15,891 nucleotides of DNA from JBBRXJ01 sp038248505 (GTDB lineage: Bacteria > Bacteroidota > Bacteroidia > Bacteroidales > JBBRXJ01), in the NCBI GenBank assembly GCA_038248505.1, contig JBBRXJ010000078.1, positions 1 to 15,891 on the forward strand, written 5' to 3'. Of the stretch, positions 7,517 through 15,776 are shown piece by piece. The translations under genes and the position numbers were made by a program. Under the pieces are notes generated by a model. It saw only the letters and a program-made list of their open reading frames with translations, made no database searches and was not told where the DNA came from. The first letter of the stretch is position 1. Each line of letters begins with the position of its first letter.

Positions 7517-9499
7517 ATGAAATTTATTAAGAGACATTTTTTTATCTTTTTGCTTTTTATTTGCGCCACACTTTCGGCTCAGAATAAAAAGGTAGTAAAG
7601 GCTTATGCAATTTATAATGCAGGCGAATACTATAATGCAATAGAATTATTAAAGGACGCCTACGATTATCCCTCAACAACCGATCCCGATAAAAAGAAAA
7701 TTATATTTTATATCGGCGAATGTTATCGTAAATCAAATCAGCCCGTTAAAGCGGAATTGTGGTATTCAAAGGCCTTAAAGAAAGGGGCTGACAATCCTAT
7801 TATTCATTTGTACTATGCAAATGCGCTAAAACAAAATGAAAAATACGATGATGCTGTTAAGCAATATGAAGAATATAAAGAATTAATGCGAACTGATGAA
7901 CGTGCTGATAATGGTATTCGTGCATGTAAATTAATTCAAGATTGGATGGCTAATCCGAATGGTTATATCGTTGAAAACGCACATTTTTTCAACACTAAAG
8001 AAAGTGAGTTTGCCCCAGCGTATGGTCGTGATGATTATAATGTAATCTATTTCACATCATCTCGTAAAGAAGCATTAGGTGAAGCCATACACGGTGCTAC
8101 AGGGGAGAAATTTCCTGATATTTTCGAATCAAAACGTGATAAAGAAGGTAAATGGAGTATTCCAACCCCTCTTGATGAAAATATTAACACTGAATTTTCA
8201 GATGGTACCCCATCGCTCTCAGCCAACTTTAGCACTTTGTTCTTTACACGCTGCGAGAAAAGCAAAAGCAAAATTATGGGCTGTGCGTTGTGTACTGCAA
8301 ACAGAGATGGAGAAACATGGTCGAAGGCTGAAGGGGTGAAGATTGAAGTCAACGATTCCGCAGTAATTGCCCATCCTGCAATTTCGCCTGATGGTAATAC
8401 GCTTTATTTTACCGCTAATTTAAAAGATGGCATTGGAGGTAAAGATATTTGGTATGTTGTCAAAAATGGTGGCGATTGGTCGGCGCCAGTAAATATGGGA
8501 TCAAAGATTAATACTAAAGGCAATGAGGTTTTTCCATACGTTCATGCGGATGGAACCTTGTATTTTGCATCTGATGGGCACTTGGGTATGGGTGGTCTTG
8601 ATATTTTTAAAGCTGAGAAATTGGGTGGCGATGATTGGAAAGTTCAAAACATGGGCTATCCAATGAATTCAAAGGCTGATGATTTTGCTATCTGTTTTGA
8701 AAAAGAAGAGGAGAAAGGTTTTTTCGCTTCAAGCAGAGGTTCTGGTGCAAATGATGATATTTATTCCTTTGTATTGCCTCCTATTCGCTTTAATGTTACA
8801 GGTAAAATTAAAGATGAAAATACGCTTAAACCTATTGGTACTGCTGATATTAAGGTTATAGGCAGCGATGGTTTTACTATGGAAGCTAGATCTGATAAAG
8901 ATGGAAATTTTAAATTTATGTTAAAACCTGCTACGGATTATGTTTTTATAGCTTCTGCTGAGGATTATCTGAAAGGTAAGAATAAACTTAGTACAAAAGG
9001 GGAAACAAAGAGCAAGGATTTTAGTGTTAATATAAATCTACCATCTATTGAACGTCCTATTGAGATATCAAATATTTATTATGATTTTGCTAAGTGGTCT
9101 CTAAGACCAGAATCAATGGTTTCTTTGGATCGTTTAGTGGAGGTGTTAAATGAAAATCCGAATATCACCATTGAATTGATGGCGCATTCTGATTATATTG
9201 GTAGTGATGAAACCAATTTGGAAGTCTCTCAAAAACGGGCTCAATCTGTTGTTGATTACTTAATAGACAAAGGCATTGCGCCTGAACGTATGATTGCAAA
9301 GGGATATGGCGAATCAATGCCTAAGCAAGTCGATCAAAAAATTAATGAACAAGCTCCATTTTTTGAAGTTGGCAAAGTGCTAACAGAGCAGTATATCCTA
9401 GCATTACCATCTGACGATTATCAGGAAATAGCGAAGCAAATTAACAGACGTACTGAGTTCAAAGTATTGTCGACCGATTATAAGACGAAAAGAAAGTAG
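7517..9499 (+). CDS. PorE-like four-domain OmpA-family periplasmic protein (TPR, PD40 propeller, CRD, OmpA_C)
   Basis: This 660-residue exported protein carries a signal peptide (basic start, hydrophobic core 7-19, probable cleavage after LSA at residue 21). TPR-like helical repeats follow at about 25-145, with YNAGEYYNAIELL and YYANALKQNEKYDDAVKQY. A PD40/WD40-like propeller spans about 155-420, with ISPDGNTLYFT, ADGTLYFASDG and GGLDIF. Next is a carboxypeptidase-regulatory-like beta domain at about 425-505, then an OmpA C-terminal peptidoglycan-binding domain at about 515-650 (YYDFAKWSLRPES, then NLEVSQKRAQSVVDYL). This domain order is that of PorE, a type IX secretion component that attaches to peptidoglycan. 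The OmpA domain has an insertion at about 607-640 before the closing NRRTEF motif, as in many Bacteroidota relatives. Whether this genome has a type IX system cannot be judged here, and other OmpA/PD40 paralogues share this plan. Confidence 0.85.
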   Translation: MKFIKRHFFIFLLFICATLSAQNKKVVKAYAIYNAGEYYNAIELLKDAYDYPSTTDPDKKKIIFYIGECYRKSNQPVKAELWYSKALKKGADNPIIHLYYANALKQNEKYDDAVKQYEEYKELMRTDERADNGIRACKLIQDWMANPNGYIVENAHFFNTKESEFAPAYGRDDYNVIYFTSSRKEALGEAIHGATGEKFPDIFESKRDKEGKWSIPTPLDENINTEFSDGTPSLSANFSTLFFTRCEKSKSKIMGCALCTANRDGETWSKAEGVKIEVNDSAVIAHPAISPDGNTLYFTANLKDGIGGKDIWYVVKNGGDWSAPVNMGSKINTKGNEVFPYVHADGTLYFASDGHLGMGGLDIFKAEKLGGDDWKVQNMGYPMNSKADDFAICFEKEEEKGFFASSRGSGANDDIYSFVLPPIRFNVTGKIKDENTLKPIGTADIKVIGSDGFTMEARSDKDGNFKFMLKPATDYVFIASAEDYLKGKNKLSTKGETKSKDFSVNINLPSIERPIEISNIYYDFAKWSLRPESMVSLDRLVEVLNENPNITIELMAHSDYIGSDETNLEVSQKRAQSVVDYLIDKGIAPERMIAKGYGESMPKQVDQKINEQAPFFEVGKVLTEQYILALPSDDYQEIAKQINRRTEFKVLSTDYKTKRK

Positions 9500-9519
9500 C
9501 TAAAAGGAGCATTCATATT

Positions 9520-9549
9520 GGCTTTGTGCGATTTTGTTCACGCAAAGTC
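9520..9549 (+). terminator. Weak hairpin after the PorE-like gene
   Basis: GGCTTTGTG (9520-9528) can pair with CGCAAAGTC (9541-9549) with two G-U pairs and a 12-nt loop, about 20 bp after the stop codon. It is followed by ATTGTGTTTTC rather than a clean T-run. It may be a weak terminator or processing site. Confidence 0.3.
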
Positions 9550-9662
9550 ATTGTGTTTTCAGATGGCTAATTATATAACACAAATTTCTACTTAAAAAAT
9601 CCCCATTAATTTAAGAACGGAAGATATTGAGATGGGAGAATGTAATTTTTTAAACAATACAA

Positions 9663-11318
9663 ATGAAAAAACCAATAAGGCAGGCTAGGCCAGTAAAATC
9701 TGGCGGAAAAGATCGTCCTGTAGGAAGAACAGAAGATCGCATCGAGCGACGCGAGAGAAGTGCACCGAGAGATAGTGGTGAAGGATTTAGTAGACCTAAA
9801 AATATATCTGACCGTAAACCTCGATCAACATCAGAAAGAGAGTCTGATGTTGAGAGACCTCGTAGAGAAGGACCACGTAAGAATTTTGGCGTTGACAAAT
9901 ACGCTAGCAAGAGACCTGGTTCAGATGATAAGCCTTATGGAAAGCGAAGTGAAGCTACTCGAGGTGGTGATTATAAACCAAGTCGTACACGTTTCTCAGA
10001 TTCAAAAGGGGATGATAGAAAAAAAACATTTTCTGATAAAAGAGAAAGTGGTGGACGTGGATTTTCAAAAGATTCTTATAAAGGGAAACGTGATTCAGGT
10101 AACGGTATAAAAAAAAGTTATGGTGCAGATAGACCAAGCACAGGCCGAGGAGAAAAAAGAAGTTTTGGTGCTGAAAAACCAGCATATAATAGTGGTACTA
10201 AAAAGGAGTTTTCAGATCGCCCAAGAAAATTTGAAGAAAAACCACGTCGTTCAGATGATAGCAGAGAGACAAAAAGTTTTGAATCAAAACCTTCTTTTGA
10301 TCGTGGCTTTAAAAAAGATTTCAGCGAGCGTCGTGAGAGTTCTACCGACAGAGGTTTTAAGCCTCGACGTTCTACTGAGGGTCACGACTCTGATGGAACA
10401 AGAGATAAGACGGCATTTTCACGAGATGGTGATCGTACTCGTGGTCCAAAGTCATTCACCTTCGATAAAGTAAAAAAAACAGGCGATACCCACTCTGACA
10501 CTCCTCGTAAAGAGAAGGATGATTTTAGGGAAGGTGAACGCAAAGAGTATTCAAAACCATCTTATCCAAAGAAAAAAAATGATAAGAAAGTTACGATGAT
10601 GAAGGATGATGATTTGATGCGCTTGAATCGTTTCGTAGCTAATGCCGGTGTTTGCTCACGAAGAGAAGCTGATGTATATATTGCTGCCGGACTTGTTACG
10701 GTAAATGGAATTGTGGTAACAGAATTGGGCTCGAAAGTAAAAGTTTCAGATGAGGTGAAGTTTAATAATGAGCGACTGAGCCCTGAGCGCAAAGTGTATA
10801 TTCTGTTGAATAAACCGAAGGATTATGTTACAACGGTTGAAGATCCGAATGCAGAGAAAACGGTTATGGATTTAATAAAAGATGCATGTGTTGAACGAGT
10901 GTATCCGGTTGGACGTTTGGATAGAAATACCACAGGTGTTTTACTTTTAACGAATGATGGAGAGATGACAAAACGCTTGACTCATCCTAGTTTTGGGAAA
11001 AAGAAAGTGTATCATGTTTTTCTCGATCGTAATTTACGCCGAGAAGATATGGATAAAATTCTTGAAGGAGTGCAGCTCGAAGATTTTGTTGGTCGCGTAG
11101 ATGCCATTGAATATGTTGATCCTGCCGATAAATCGCAAATAGGTGTTGAGTTACATACGGGTGAGAATCGTATTGTTAGACGTATTTTTGAAGCTCTTGA
11201 ATATAAAGTAAAACGATTAGATCGTGTGCTATTTGCTGGTTTAACAAAAAAGAATTTGCGTCGCGGCGAATGGAGACATCTTACTGAGCATGAAATTTCA
11301 TATTTAAAAATGCAATAA
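9663..11318 (+). CDS. rluB: RsuA/RluB-family rRNA pseudouridine synthase with long basic N-terminal tail
   Basis: The C-terminal half is a complete RsuA/RluB/RluE/RluF-family enzyme that isomerises a uridine in rRNA (for RluB, in 23S rRNA). An S4 RNA-binding domain starts at MRLNRFVANAGVCSRREAD (319-337). The catalytic core includes YILLNKPKDYVTT, GRLDRNTTGVLLLTNDG (catalytic Asp420) and TGENRIVRRIFEAL (499-512). The first ~313 residues are a low-complexity tail rich in Arg, Lys, Ser, Asp and Gly, with loose repeats such as KSYGADRPS/RSFGAEKPA and DRGFKKDFS/DRGFKPRRS. Bacteroidota RluB proteins often carry such tails, which probably bind RNA or ribosomal particles. An internal start at 10596 (MMKDDDLMRLNRF) could give a tail-less form. 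Ending 3 bp before era, it fits a ribosome-maturation operon. The exact target (RluB versus RsuA type) is uncertain. Confidence 0.9.
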   Translation: MKKPIRQARPVKSGGKDRPVGRTEDRIERRERSAPRDSGEGFSRPKNISDRKPRSTSERESDVERPRREGPRKNFGVDKYASKRPGSDDKPYGKRSEATRGGDYKPSRTRFSDSKGDDRKKTFSDKRESGGRGFSKDSYKGKRDSGNGIKKSYGADRPSTGRGEKRSFGAEKPAYNSGTKKEFSDRPRKFEEKPRRSDDSRETKSFESKPSFDRGFKKDFSERRESSTDRGFKPRRSTEGHDSDGTRDKTAFSRDGDRTRGPKSFTFDKVKKTGDTHSDTPRKEKDDFREGERKEYSKPSYPKKKNDKKVTMMKDDDLMRLNRFVANAGVCSRREADVYIAAGLVTVNGIVVTELGSKVKVSDEVKFNNERLSPERKVYILLNKPKDYVTTVEDPNAEKTVMDLIKDACVERVYPVGRLDRNTTGVLLLTNDGEMTKRLTHPSFGKKKVYHVFLDRNLRREDMDKILEGVQLEDFVGRVDAIEYVDPADKSQIGVELHTGENRIVRRIFEALEYKVKRLDRVLFAGLTKKNLRRGEWRHLTEHEISYLKMQ

Positions 11319-11321
11319 CGA

Positions 11322-12209
11322 ATGGCACATAAATCAGGTTTTGTAAATATTGTAGGCAATCCGAATGTTGGGAAGTCAACATTGATGAATGCTTTTTTAG
11401 GTCAGAAGTTGTCGATCATTACACCAAAAGCTCAGACAACGAGACATCGGATAAAGGGGATATTAAATGGTGACGATTATCAAGTAGTTTTTTCAGATAC
11501 TCCGGGTATTTTAAAGCCAGCATATAAGCTCCATGAACTAATGATGAAAGGCATTAGCGAGGTGTTTGAAGATGCTGACGTTTTAATTTATGTGACGGAT
11601 GTTGTTGAGAATATTCGAAAAAACGAAGAGTATATTAGTCGTATTAATCTATTAAAAGTTCCAAGGATTGTACTAATAAATAAAATGGATGTTGCGGATG
11701 AAGATACGCTTGAACGAGTAAAAGATGATGTTAGAACTTTGTTTGGAGGTGTTGAACCCTTGTGTATATCAGCAAAAGAAGGAACCAATATTCTAGCATT
11801 AAAAGATCAAATTGTTTCTTTGCTACCAGAGGCTCCTGCATTTTTCCCTAAAGATGAAATATCGGATAGGCATATTCGCTTTTTTGTTGCGGAGATTATT
11901 CGTGAGAAAATATTTATGAATTATCAGCAGGAGATACCGTATGCGGTTGAGATTGAGATTGAAAATTATGTTGAAGAGAAAGGTATAACCAAGATATATG
12001 CTGCAATACACGTTACGCGCGAATCGCAGAAAGCAATTATTCTTGGTCATAAAGGAGATGCTATAAAGAAAATAGGTATAGCCGCCCGATTAGATATTGA
12101 AGATTTTATTGACACTAAAGTGTATCTCGAATTGTTTGTACGCGTATCAGCTGATTGGCGAGATAATGCAAGCAGCCTTCGTCGCTTTGGTTATGGAGGT
12201 GATAAATAA
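11322..12209 (+). CDS. era: GTPase Era, small-subunit ribosome assembly
   Basis: Era binds the 3' end of 16S rRNA and checks 30S maturation. The 295 residues match the family. The G domain shows the P-loop GNPNVGKST (12-20), switch I TPKAQTTRHR (34-43), DTPG (59-62), NKMD (120-123) and the SAKEG G5 motif (150-154). The C-terminal KH domain spans roughly 195-290, with the RNA-binding GHKG loop at 242-245 and the closing VRVSADWRDN. It starts 3 bp after the rluB-like stop and der follows after 22 bp, so these are surely cotranscribed, a common Bacteroidota arrangement. Confidence 0.97.
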   Translation: MAHKSGFVNIVGNPNVGKSTLMNAFLGQKLSIITPKAQTTRHRIKGILNGDDYQVVFSDTPGILKPAYKLHELMMKGISEVFEDADVLIYVTDVVENIRKNEEYISRINLLKVPRIVLINKMDVADEDTLERVKDDVRTLFGGVEPLCISAKEGTNILALKDQIVSLLPEAPAFFPKDEISDRHIRFFVAEIIREKIFMNYQQEIPYAVEIEIENYVEEKGITKIYAAIHVTRESQKAIILGHKGDAIKKIGIAARLDIEDFIDTKVYLELFVRVSADWRDNASSLRRFGYGGDK

Positions 12210-12231
12210 ATTGAAAATAAAATAAAATATA

Positions 12232-13536
12232 ATGGGAAGAGTTGTTGCAATTGTTGGCAGACCGAATGTTGGGAAATCAACGCTATTTAATCGTCTTACA
12301 GGGACACATGAAGCAATCGTTGATGAAATTGCAGGGGTTACACGTGATCGAAATTATGGAAAAGTAGAGTGGCAAGGATTTCAATTCTCGCTTATTGATA
12401 CAGGTGGATATGTTCTTGGATCCGAAGATGTGTTTGAAGAAGAGATTTGTAAGCAAGTGAATTTTGCTATTGAAGAAGCCGATTTAATCATGTTTATGGT
12501 GGATGTTACAACTGGTATCACACACCAAGATGAAGTGATTGCAAATTTGCTTCGTCGCGCTAAAAAGCCTATAGTATTAATTGCAAATAAGGTCGATAAT
12601 CCAGGTAATTCCTACGAAGCAAGTGAGTTTTTTAGCTTGGGTTTAGGTGAGGTGTTTACCATTTCTGCTATTACAGGTTCACAATCGGGCGATTTGTTGG
12701 ATGAGGTTGTAAAACATTTGAGTGAGCATGGCCATGAAGAAGCCCCAGATCTTCCAAAATACGCAGTAGTTGGTCGCCCGAATGTTGGTAAGTCAACTCT
12801 TATAAACGCATTGCTCGGGACTGAACGTAATATTGTAACTCCTGTTGCAGGAACAACACGCGATTCAATTTATACACGTTATAATAAGTTTGGACACGAC
12901 TTCTTTCTTATTGATACTGCTGGACTTCGCAAAAGAACAAAAGTACATGAAGATTTAGAGTTTTATTCAGTAATGCGCTCCGTAAATACTATTGAGCGTG
13001 CTGATGTCTGTATAATGCTAATTGATGCTACCGAGGGTTTGCAGTCGCAAGATCAAAATATATTCCATCTTATTGTTCGCAATAATAAAGGCGTTGTTAT
13101 TGTGGTTAATAAATGGGATATTATGGAAAAAGATACTGATAGTGTAAAAGAATATACTGAGAAAATACATAAAGAAATTGCGCCTTTTGTTGATGTACCT
13201 ATAGTTTTTGTATCTGCATTAAGTAAACAACGTATTATAAAAGTTTTGGAAGAAGCACAAAAGGTGTATGAAAACAGAACACGTAAAATTCCAACATCAA
13301 AGCTAAATAATGTGATGCTTCCTATCATTGAAGCTCTTGAACCGCCTATGTACAAAGGCAAATTGGTGCGTATTAAATATGTTTCACAGTTGCCAACACA
13401 TTATCCTACTTTTGCTTTTTTCTGTAACCTCCCTCAATATATTAAGGAATCTTACAAACGTTTTTTAGAGAATAAATTGAGAGAAAATTTCGATTTTAAA
13501 GGAGTTCCTATTCAAGTTTATATGCGAAAAAAGTAA
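12232..13536 (+). CDS. der: Double-domain GTPase Der (EngA), 50S ribosome assembly
   Basis: Der is an essential tandem-GTPase factor for late 50S subunit assembly. The 434 residues are typical. GTPase domain 1 has GRPNVGKST (9-17), AGVTRDR (34-40), DTGG (56-59) and NKVD (119-122). GTPase domain 2 has GRPNVGKST (181-189), AGTTRDS (206-212), DTAG (228-231) and NKWD (293-296). A KH-like C-terminal domain follows from about 350 and includes FFCNLPQYIKESYKRFLEN. All G motifs are intact. The proX-like gene starts 5 bp after its stop. Confidence 0.98.
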   Translation: MGRVVAIVGRPNVGKSTLFNRLTGTHEAIVDEIAGVTRDRNYGKVEWQGFQFSLIDTGGYVLGSEDVFEEEICKQVNFAIEEADLIMFMVDVTTGITHQDEVIANLLRRAKKPIVLIANKVDNPGNSYEASEFFSLGLGEVFTISAITGSQSGDLLDEVVKHLSEHGHEEAPDLPKYAVVGRPNVGKSTLINALLGTERNIVTPVAGTTRDSIYTRYNKFGHDFFLIDTAGLRKRTKVHEDLEFYSVMRSVNTIERADVCIMLIDATEGLQSQDQNIFHLIVRNNKGVVIVVNKWDIMEKDTDSVKEYTEKIHKEIAPFVDVPIVFVSALSKQRIIKVLEEAQKVYENRTRKIPTSKLNNVMLPIIEALEPPMYKGKLVRIKYVSQLPTHYPTFAFFCNLPQYIKESYKRFLENKLRENFDFKGVPIQVYMRKK

Positions 13537-13541
13537 GCGTA

Positions 13542-14036
13542 ATGGATAGAAGAGAAACGGTGTTTGCAGTTTTGCGTACATTGAATATCACGTATCAATT
13601 GCACGAGCATCCACCTATACCCACAATTGAGCTTGCCTTACCCTTTTGGAATCAAATTAATTCTGCTCATTGTAAGAATTTATTTTTTCGCAACCATAAA
13701 AGAAATAAACATTTTTTAGTCATCCTCGATCATCGCCAGCAGCTTGATGTGCATGATCTTGAAAAACGCTTAAAGCAAGGTAAGATAACTTTTGCATCTG
13801 AACGTCGTATGACTCAATATTTAGGTCTTACTGCTGGTTCCGTTTCACCTTTCGGTCTTATCAATGATATTAAAAATCAGGTGTATTTATTTATTGATGA
13901 AGAATTAAAGAAGGCTGAAAAAATTTCTTTTCATCCTAATGACAATACAGCCACTCTTGTTTTGTTAATGGCTGATTTTATTCAGTTTCTTAACATGTCA
14001 GGCAATGCCTATGAATTCATTAAAATGTACGAATGA
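13542..14036 (+). CDS. proX: ProX/PrdX-type prolyl-tRNA editing (YbaK-fold) deacylase
   Basis: This 164-residue free-standing editing domain belongs to the YbaK/ProXp superfamily, which hydrolyses misacylated tRNA. Its closest members, ProX/PrdX (ProXp-ala), remove alanine from tRNA-Pro. HCKNLFFRN at 43-51 contains K45, in the place of the lysine important in ProXp enzymes. KHFLVILD, TFASERRMTQYLGL and the glycine-rich GSVSPFGLIND (99-109) are typical of the family. Its start 5 bp after der and its ATGA overlap with the transporter gene place it in the rluB-era-der operon, consistent with translation quality control. The exact misacylated substrate is inferred from the family. Confidence 0.88.
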   Translation: MDRRETVFAVLRTLNITYQLHEHPPIPTIELALPFWNQINSAHCKNLFFRNHKRNKHFLVILDHRQQLDVHDLEKRLKQGKITFASERRMTQYLGLTAGSVSPFGLINDIKNQVYLFIDEELKKAEKISFHPNDNTATLVLLMADFIQFLNMSGNAYEFIKMYE

Positions 14037-15199
14037 ATTCCATTGCATCCAATATCACAAAGCTTTATCTGATTAAGATTTCAAAGTGGTTTATGTTGGT
14101 AATGCCTATTGCTGTCCCTTTTTACAAAAGCAATGGTTTAAGTATGTCAGATATTTTGATACTACAGGCGGTATATTCTATTGCTATTGTAGTGTTTGAG
14201 ATTCCATCGGGCTATTTTGCCGATGCTATTGGTCGCAAGAAATCTATTGTTTTAGGTGTCATATTTGGGTTTTTAGGATATTTGGTTTATGCTTCTACTA
14301 TCAGTTTCTGGGGATTTCTTATTGCTGAAATTATTCTAGGTATTGGGCAAAGTATGGTATCGGGTGCTGATTCAGCAATGTTGTACGATACGCTTGTTGA
14401 TCTTAAAAAAGAGTCTAAGTATTTGCGTTATGAAGGAAGGACTTCTTCATTTGGCAATTTTGCTGAATCTGTTGCAGGAGTGCTTGGTGGTTTTTTGGCT
14501 GTTTATAGTTTGCGTACCCCTTATGTATTTCAGGTTGTAGTTGCCTTTATAGCGATTCCTGCTGCTTTGTTATTAGTAGAACCTCAACGGCATAGAGTGC
14601 ATGAGTCGTACGGATTCAAGGATATGTTAGCGGTAATAAAATACGCACTAATTGATCATCATTCTTTGCGTTGGAATATTTTATTCTCATCAGTGATTGG
14701 TTGTGCAACGCTTACTATGGCTTGGTTAGCACAGCCATATTTTGAGTTGGTGCATGTGCCATTATCTATTTATGGTATTTTATGGACTTTATTAAATTTA
14801 ACTGTTGCATTATCATCTATGTTTGCATACAAGTTTGAAGAAGCGATTGGACGCAGAAATTCTTTTACTTTAATTACCATTGCAGTACCATTAGGTTATT
14901 TGCTACTGTCTTATTTTACGAGCATTTGGGCAATTGGTTTTTTATTTTTGTTTTATGCTTTACGTGGTATTGCATCGCCTGTTTTAAAAGACAATATAAA
15001 TTTATTGACGGGTTCTGAAATTCGAGCCACCGTTCTATCATTACGCGATTTTATTATACGTCTCAACTTCTCAATTTTTGGTCCAGTTTTGGGTTGGATT
15101 ACGGATTTATGGTCGCTGCAAACTGCATTTTTAGTAGGTGGTTTGTTTACCTTGCTTTTGGCGTTGCCAATTTTGTATCGGATTTTGAAGATGGAATGA
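14033..15199 (+). CDS. MFS transporter
   Basis: This 388-residue inner-membrane protein has about 12 hydrophobic segments. Between the second and third segments, GYFADAIGRKKSI (60-72) is MFS motif A (Gly60, Asp64, Gly67, Arg68, Lys69). The length and the weaker loop in the second half (FEEAIGRRNSF) fit the superfamily. The substrate is unknown; similar proteins are often annotated as drug or general exporters. It overlaps the proX stop codon by 4 bp (ATGA), implying translational coupling. No functional link to ribosome genes is evident beyond the shared operon. A hairpin follows 11 bp after its stop. Confidence 0.85.
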   Translation: MNSIASNITKLYLIKISKWFMLVMPIAVPFYKSNGLSMSDILILQAVYSIAIVVFEIPSGYFADAIGRKKSIVLGVIFGFLGYLVYASTISFWGFLIAEIILGIGQSMVSGADSAMLYDTLVDLKKESKYLRYEGRTSSFGNFAESVAGVLGGFLAVYSLRTPYVFQVVVAFIAIPAALLLVEPQRHRVHESYGFKDMLAVIKYALIDHHSLRWNILFSSVIGCATLTMAWLAQPYFELVHVPLSIYGILWTLLNLTVALSSMFAYKFEEAIGRRNSFTLITIAVPLGYLLLSYFTSIWAIGFLFLFYALRGIASPVLKDNINLLTGSEIRATVLSLRDFIIRLNFSIFGPVLGWITDLWSLQTAFLVGGLFTLLLALPILYRILKME

Positions 15200-15210
15200 C
15201 ATTAGTTTGA

Positions 15211-15235
15211 TTCAGATTGTTTGCAACAATCTGAA
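15211..15235 (+). terminator. Hairpin after the MFS gene
   Basis: TTCAGATTGTT (15211-15221) pairs perfectly with AACAATCTGAA (15225-15235) around a 3-nt loop. It starts 11 bp after the MFS stop codon. The following bases (AATTTAAAAA) are AT-rich but lack a good T-run, so termination is likely but not certain. Confidence 0.55.
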
Positions 15236-15392
15236 AATTTAAAAATACTATACAAACATTTATTTATGATTGTATATCGTTTTTGAAAAACCTAGTATAT
15301 AATTATGTTCGAAAAATACCTAAACAAATACCGGATAAAATAGGCAAGACAAACCCATTGGGATTAAAAATAAACCGCCATCACTAATATCA
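15236..15392. other. AT-rich spacer between the operon end and mobile-element relics
   Basis: No gene, RNA or clear inverted repeat is visible. On the minus strand this is the downstream side of the IS630-type transposase relic, so a terminal inverted repeat of that element might lie here, but I could not identify one without its partner end. Confidence 0.4.
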
Positions 15393-15562
15393 TTATAAAT
15401 AGTTTATCATTGTTATATTTTTGATTACATCTTTATCTTTCGCAAAATCATTTAGTGCATATTCAAGAGGATTATCAACCTCTGACATTGCATGGAATGT
15501 TTTGTTATTTAAATATTTGGCTCTAATCTCTCTCCATATCAATTCAACTGGATTGAGTCGAG
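15393..15562 (-). pseudogene. IS630-family transposase, C-terminal fragment
   Basis: Reading the minus strand from about 15562 to the TAA at 15395-15393 gives TRLNPVELIWREIRAKYL and continues through FHAMSEVDNPLEYALND to INYL. LNPVE followed by IWREIR is the third catalytic block of IS630/Tc1-type DDE transposases, with Glu as the last acid. Only about 55 residues remain. Upstream the frame hits a stop (TAA at 15578-15576) in sequence resembling the 3' end of a group II intron, so the gene lacks its catalytic Asp residues and is dead. The C-terminal match is good; the family assignment is from the motif. Confidence 0.7.
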
Positions 15563-15630
15563 TAAGCAATGGGAATTACACCCTAAACCTCTCACAGAAC
15601 TGTGCTTGATGTTAGTGCCTGGCCTTCTTC
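15557..15630 (-). mobile_element. Probable group II intron 3' end (relic)
   Basis: On the minus strand, GTTCTGTGAGAGG (complement of 15588-15600) followed by TTTAGGGTGTAATTCCC and TTACTCGA matches the usual end of bacterial group II introns: the 3' arm of domain V, the TGTGAGAGG linker, a domain VI stem and a TACTCGA-like terminus. The 5' arm of domain V is not clear and no intron-encoded reverse transcriptase is present in the window, so this is a truncated relic. Its end coincides with the point where the IS630 reading frame begins, consistent with insertion into that gene. The exact boundary is uncertain. Confidence 0.5.
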
Positions 15631-15635
15631 ATTTT

Positions 15636-15776
15636 TTACTTTTTGTTTAGTCTTGTTTGAAAGCCTAACATATTTCTAATATTCGACTCTAACGCTATTA
15701 ATAATACAACATCGGACTTTTCGGAACTTACAATATCTTCGTTTAATTTATATATTGATTCTGCATATTTGTACAC
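15636..15776 (-). other. Unassigned in-frame segment between two relics
   Basis: After the IS1595-like stop codon, the same frame stays open for 46 codons (including YKYAESIYKLNEDIV and LESNIRNMLGF) to TAA 15638-15636. It has no start codon in a good position and no recognised domain. It looks like the C-terminal fragment of another, possibly phage or accessory, gene left between insertions, but a chance open frame is possible. Confidence 0.25.

Noticed and set aside
9760..10473. Alternative plus-strand open frames of 116 and 117 codons inside the rluB-like tail
   Set aside because: They are out-of-frame shadows of the low-complexity coding region and show no domain or plausible start context.
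15421..15609. 62-codon plus-strand open frame at the right edge
   Set aside because: It is antisense to the IS630-type transposase fragment and intron relic, which explain the sequence much better.
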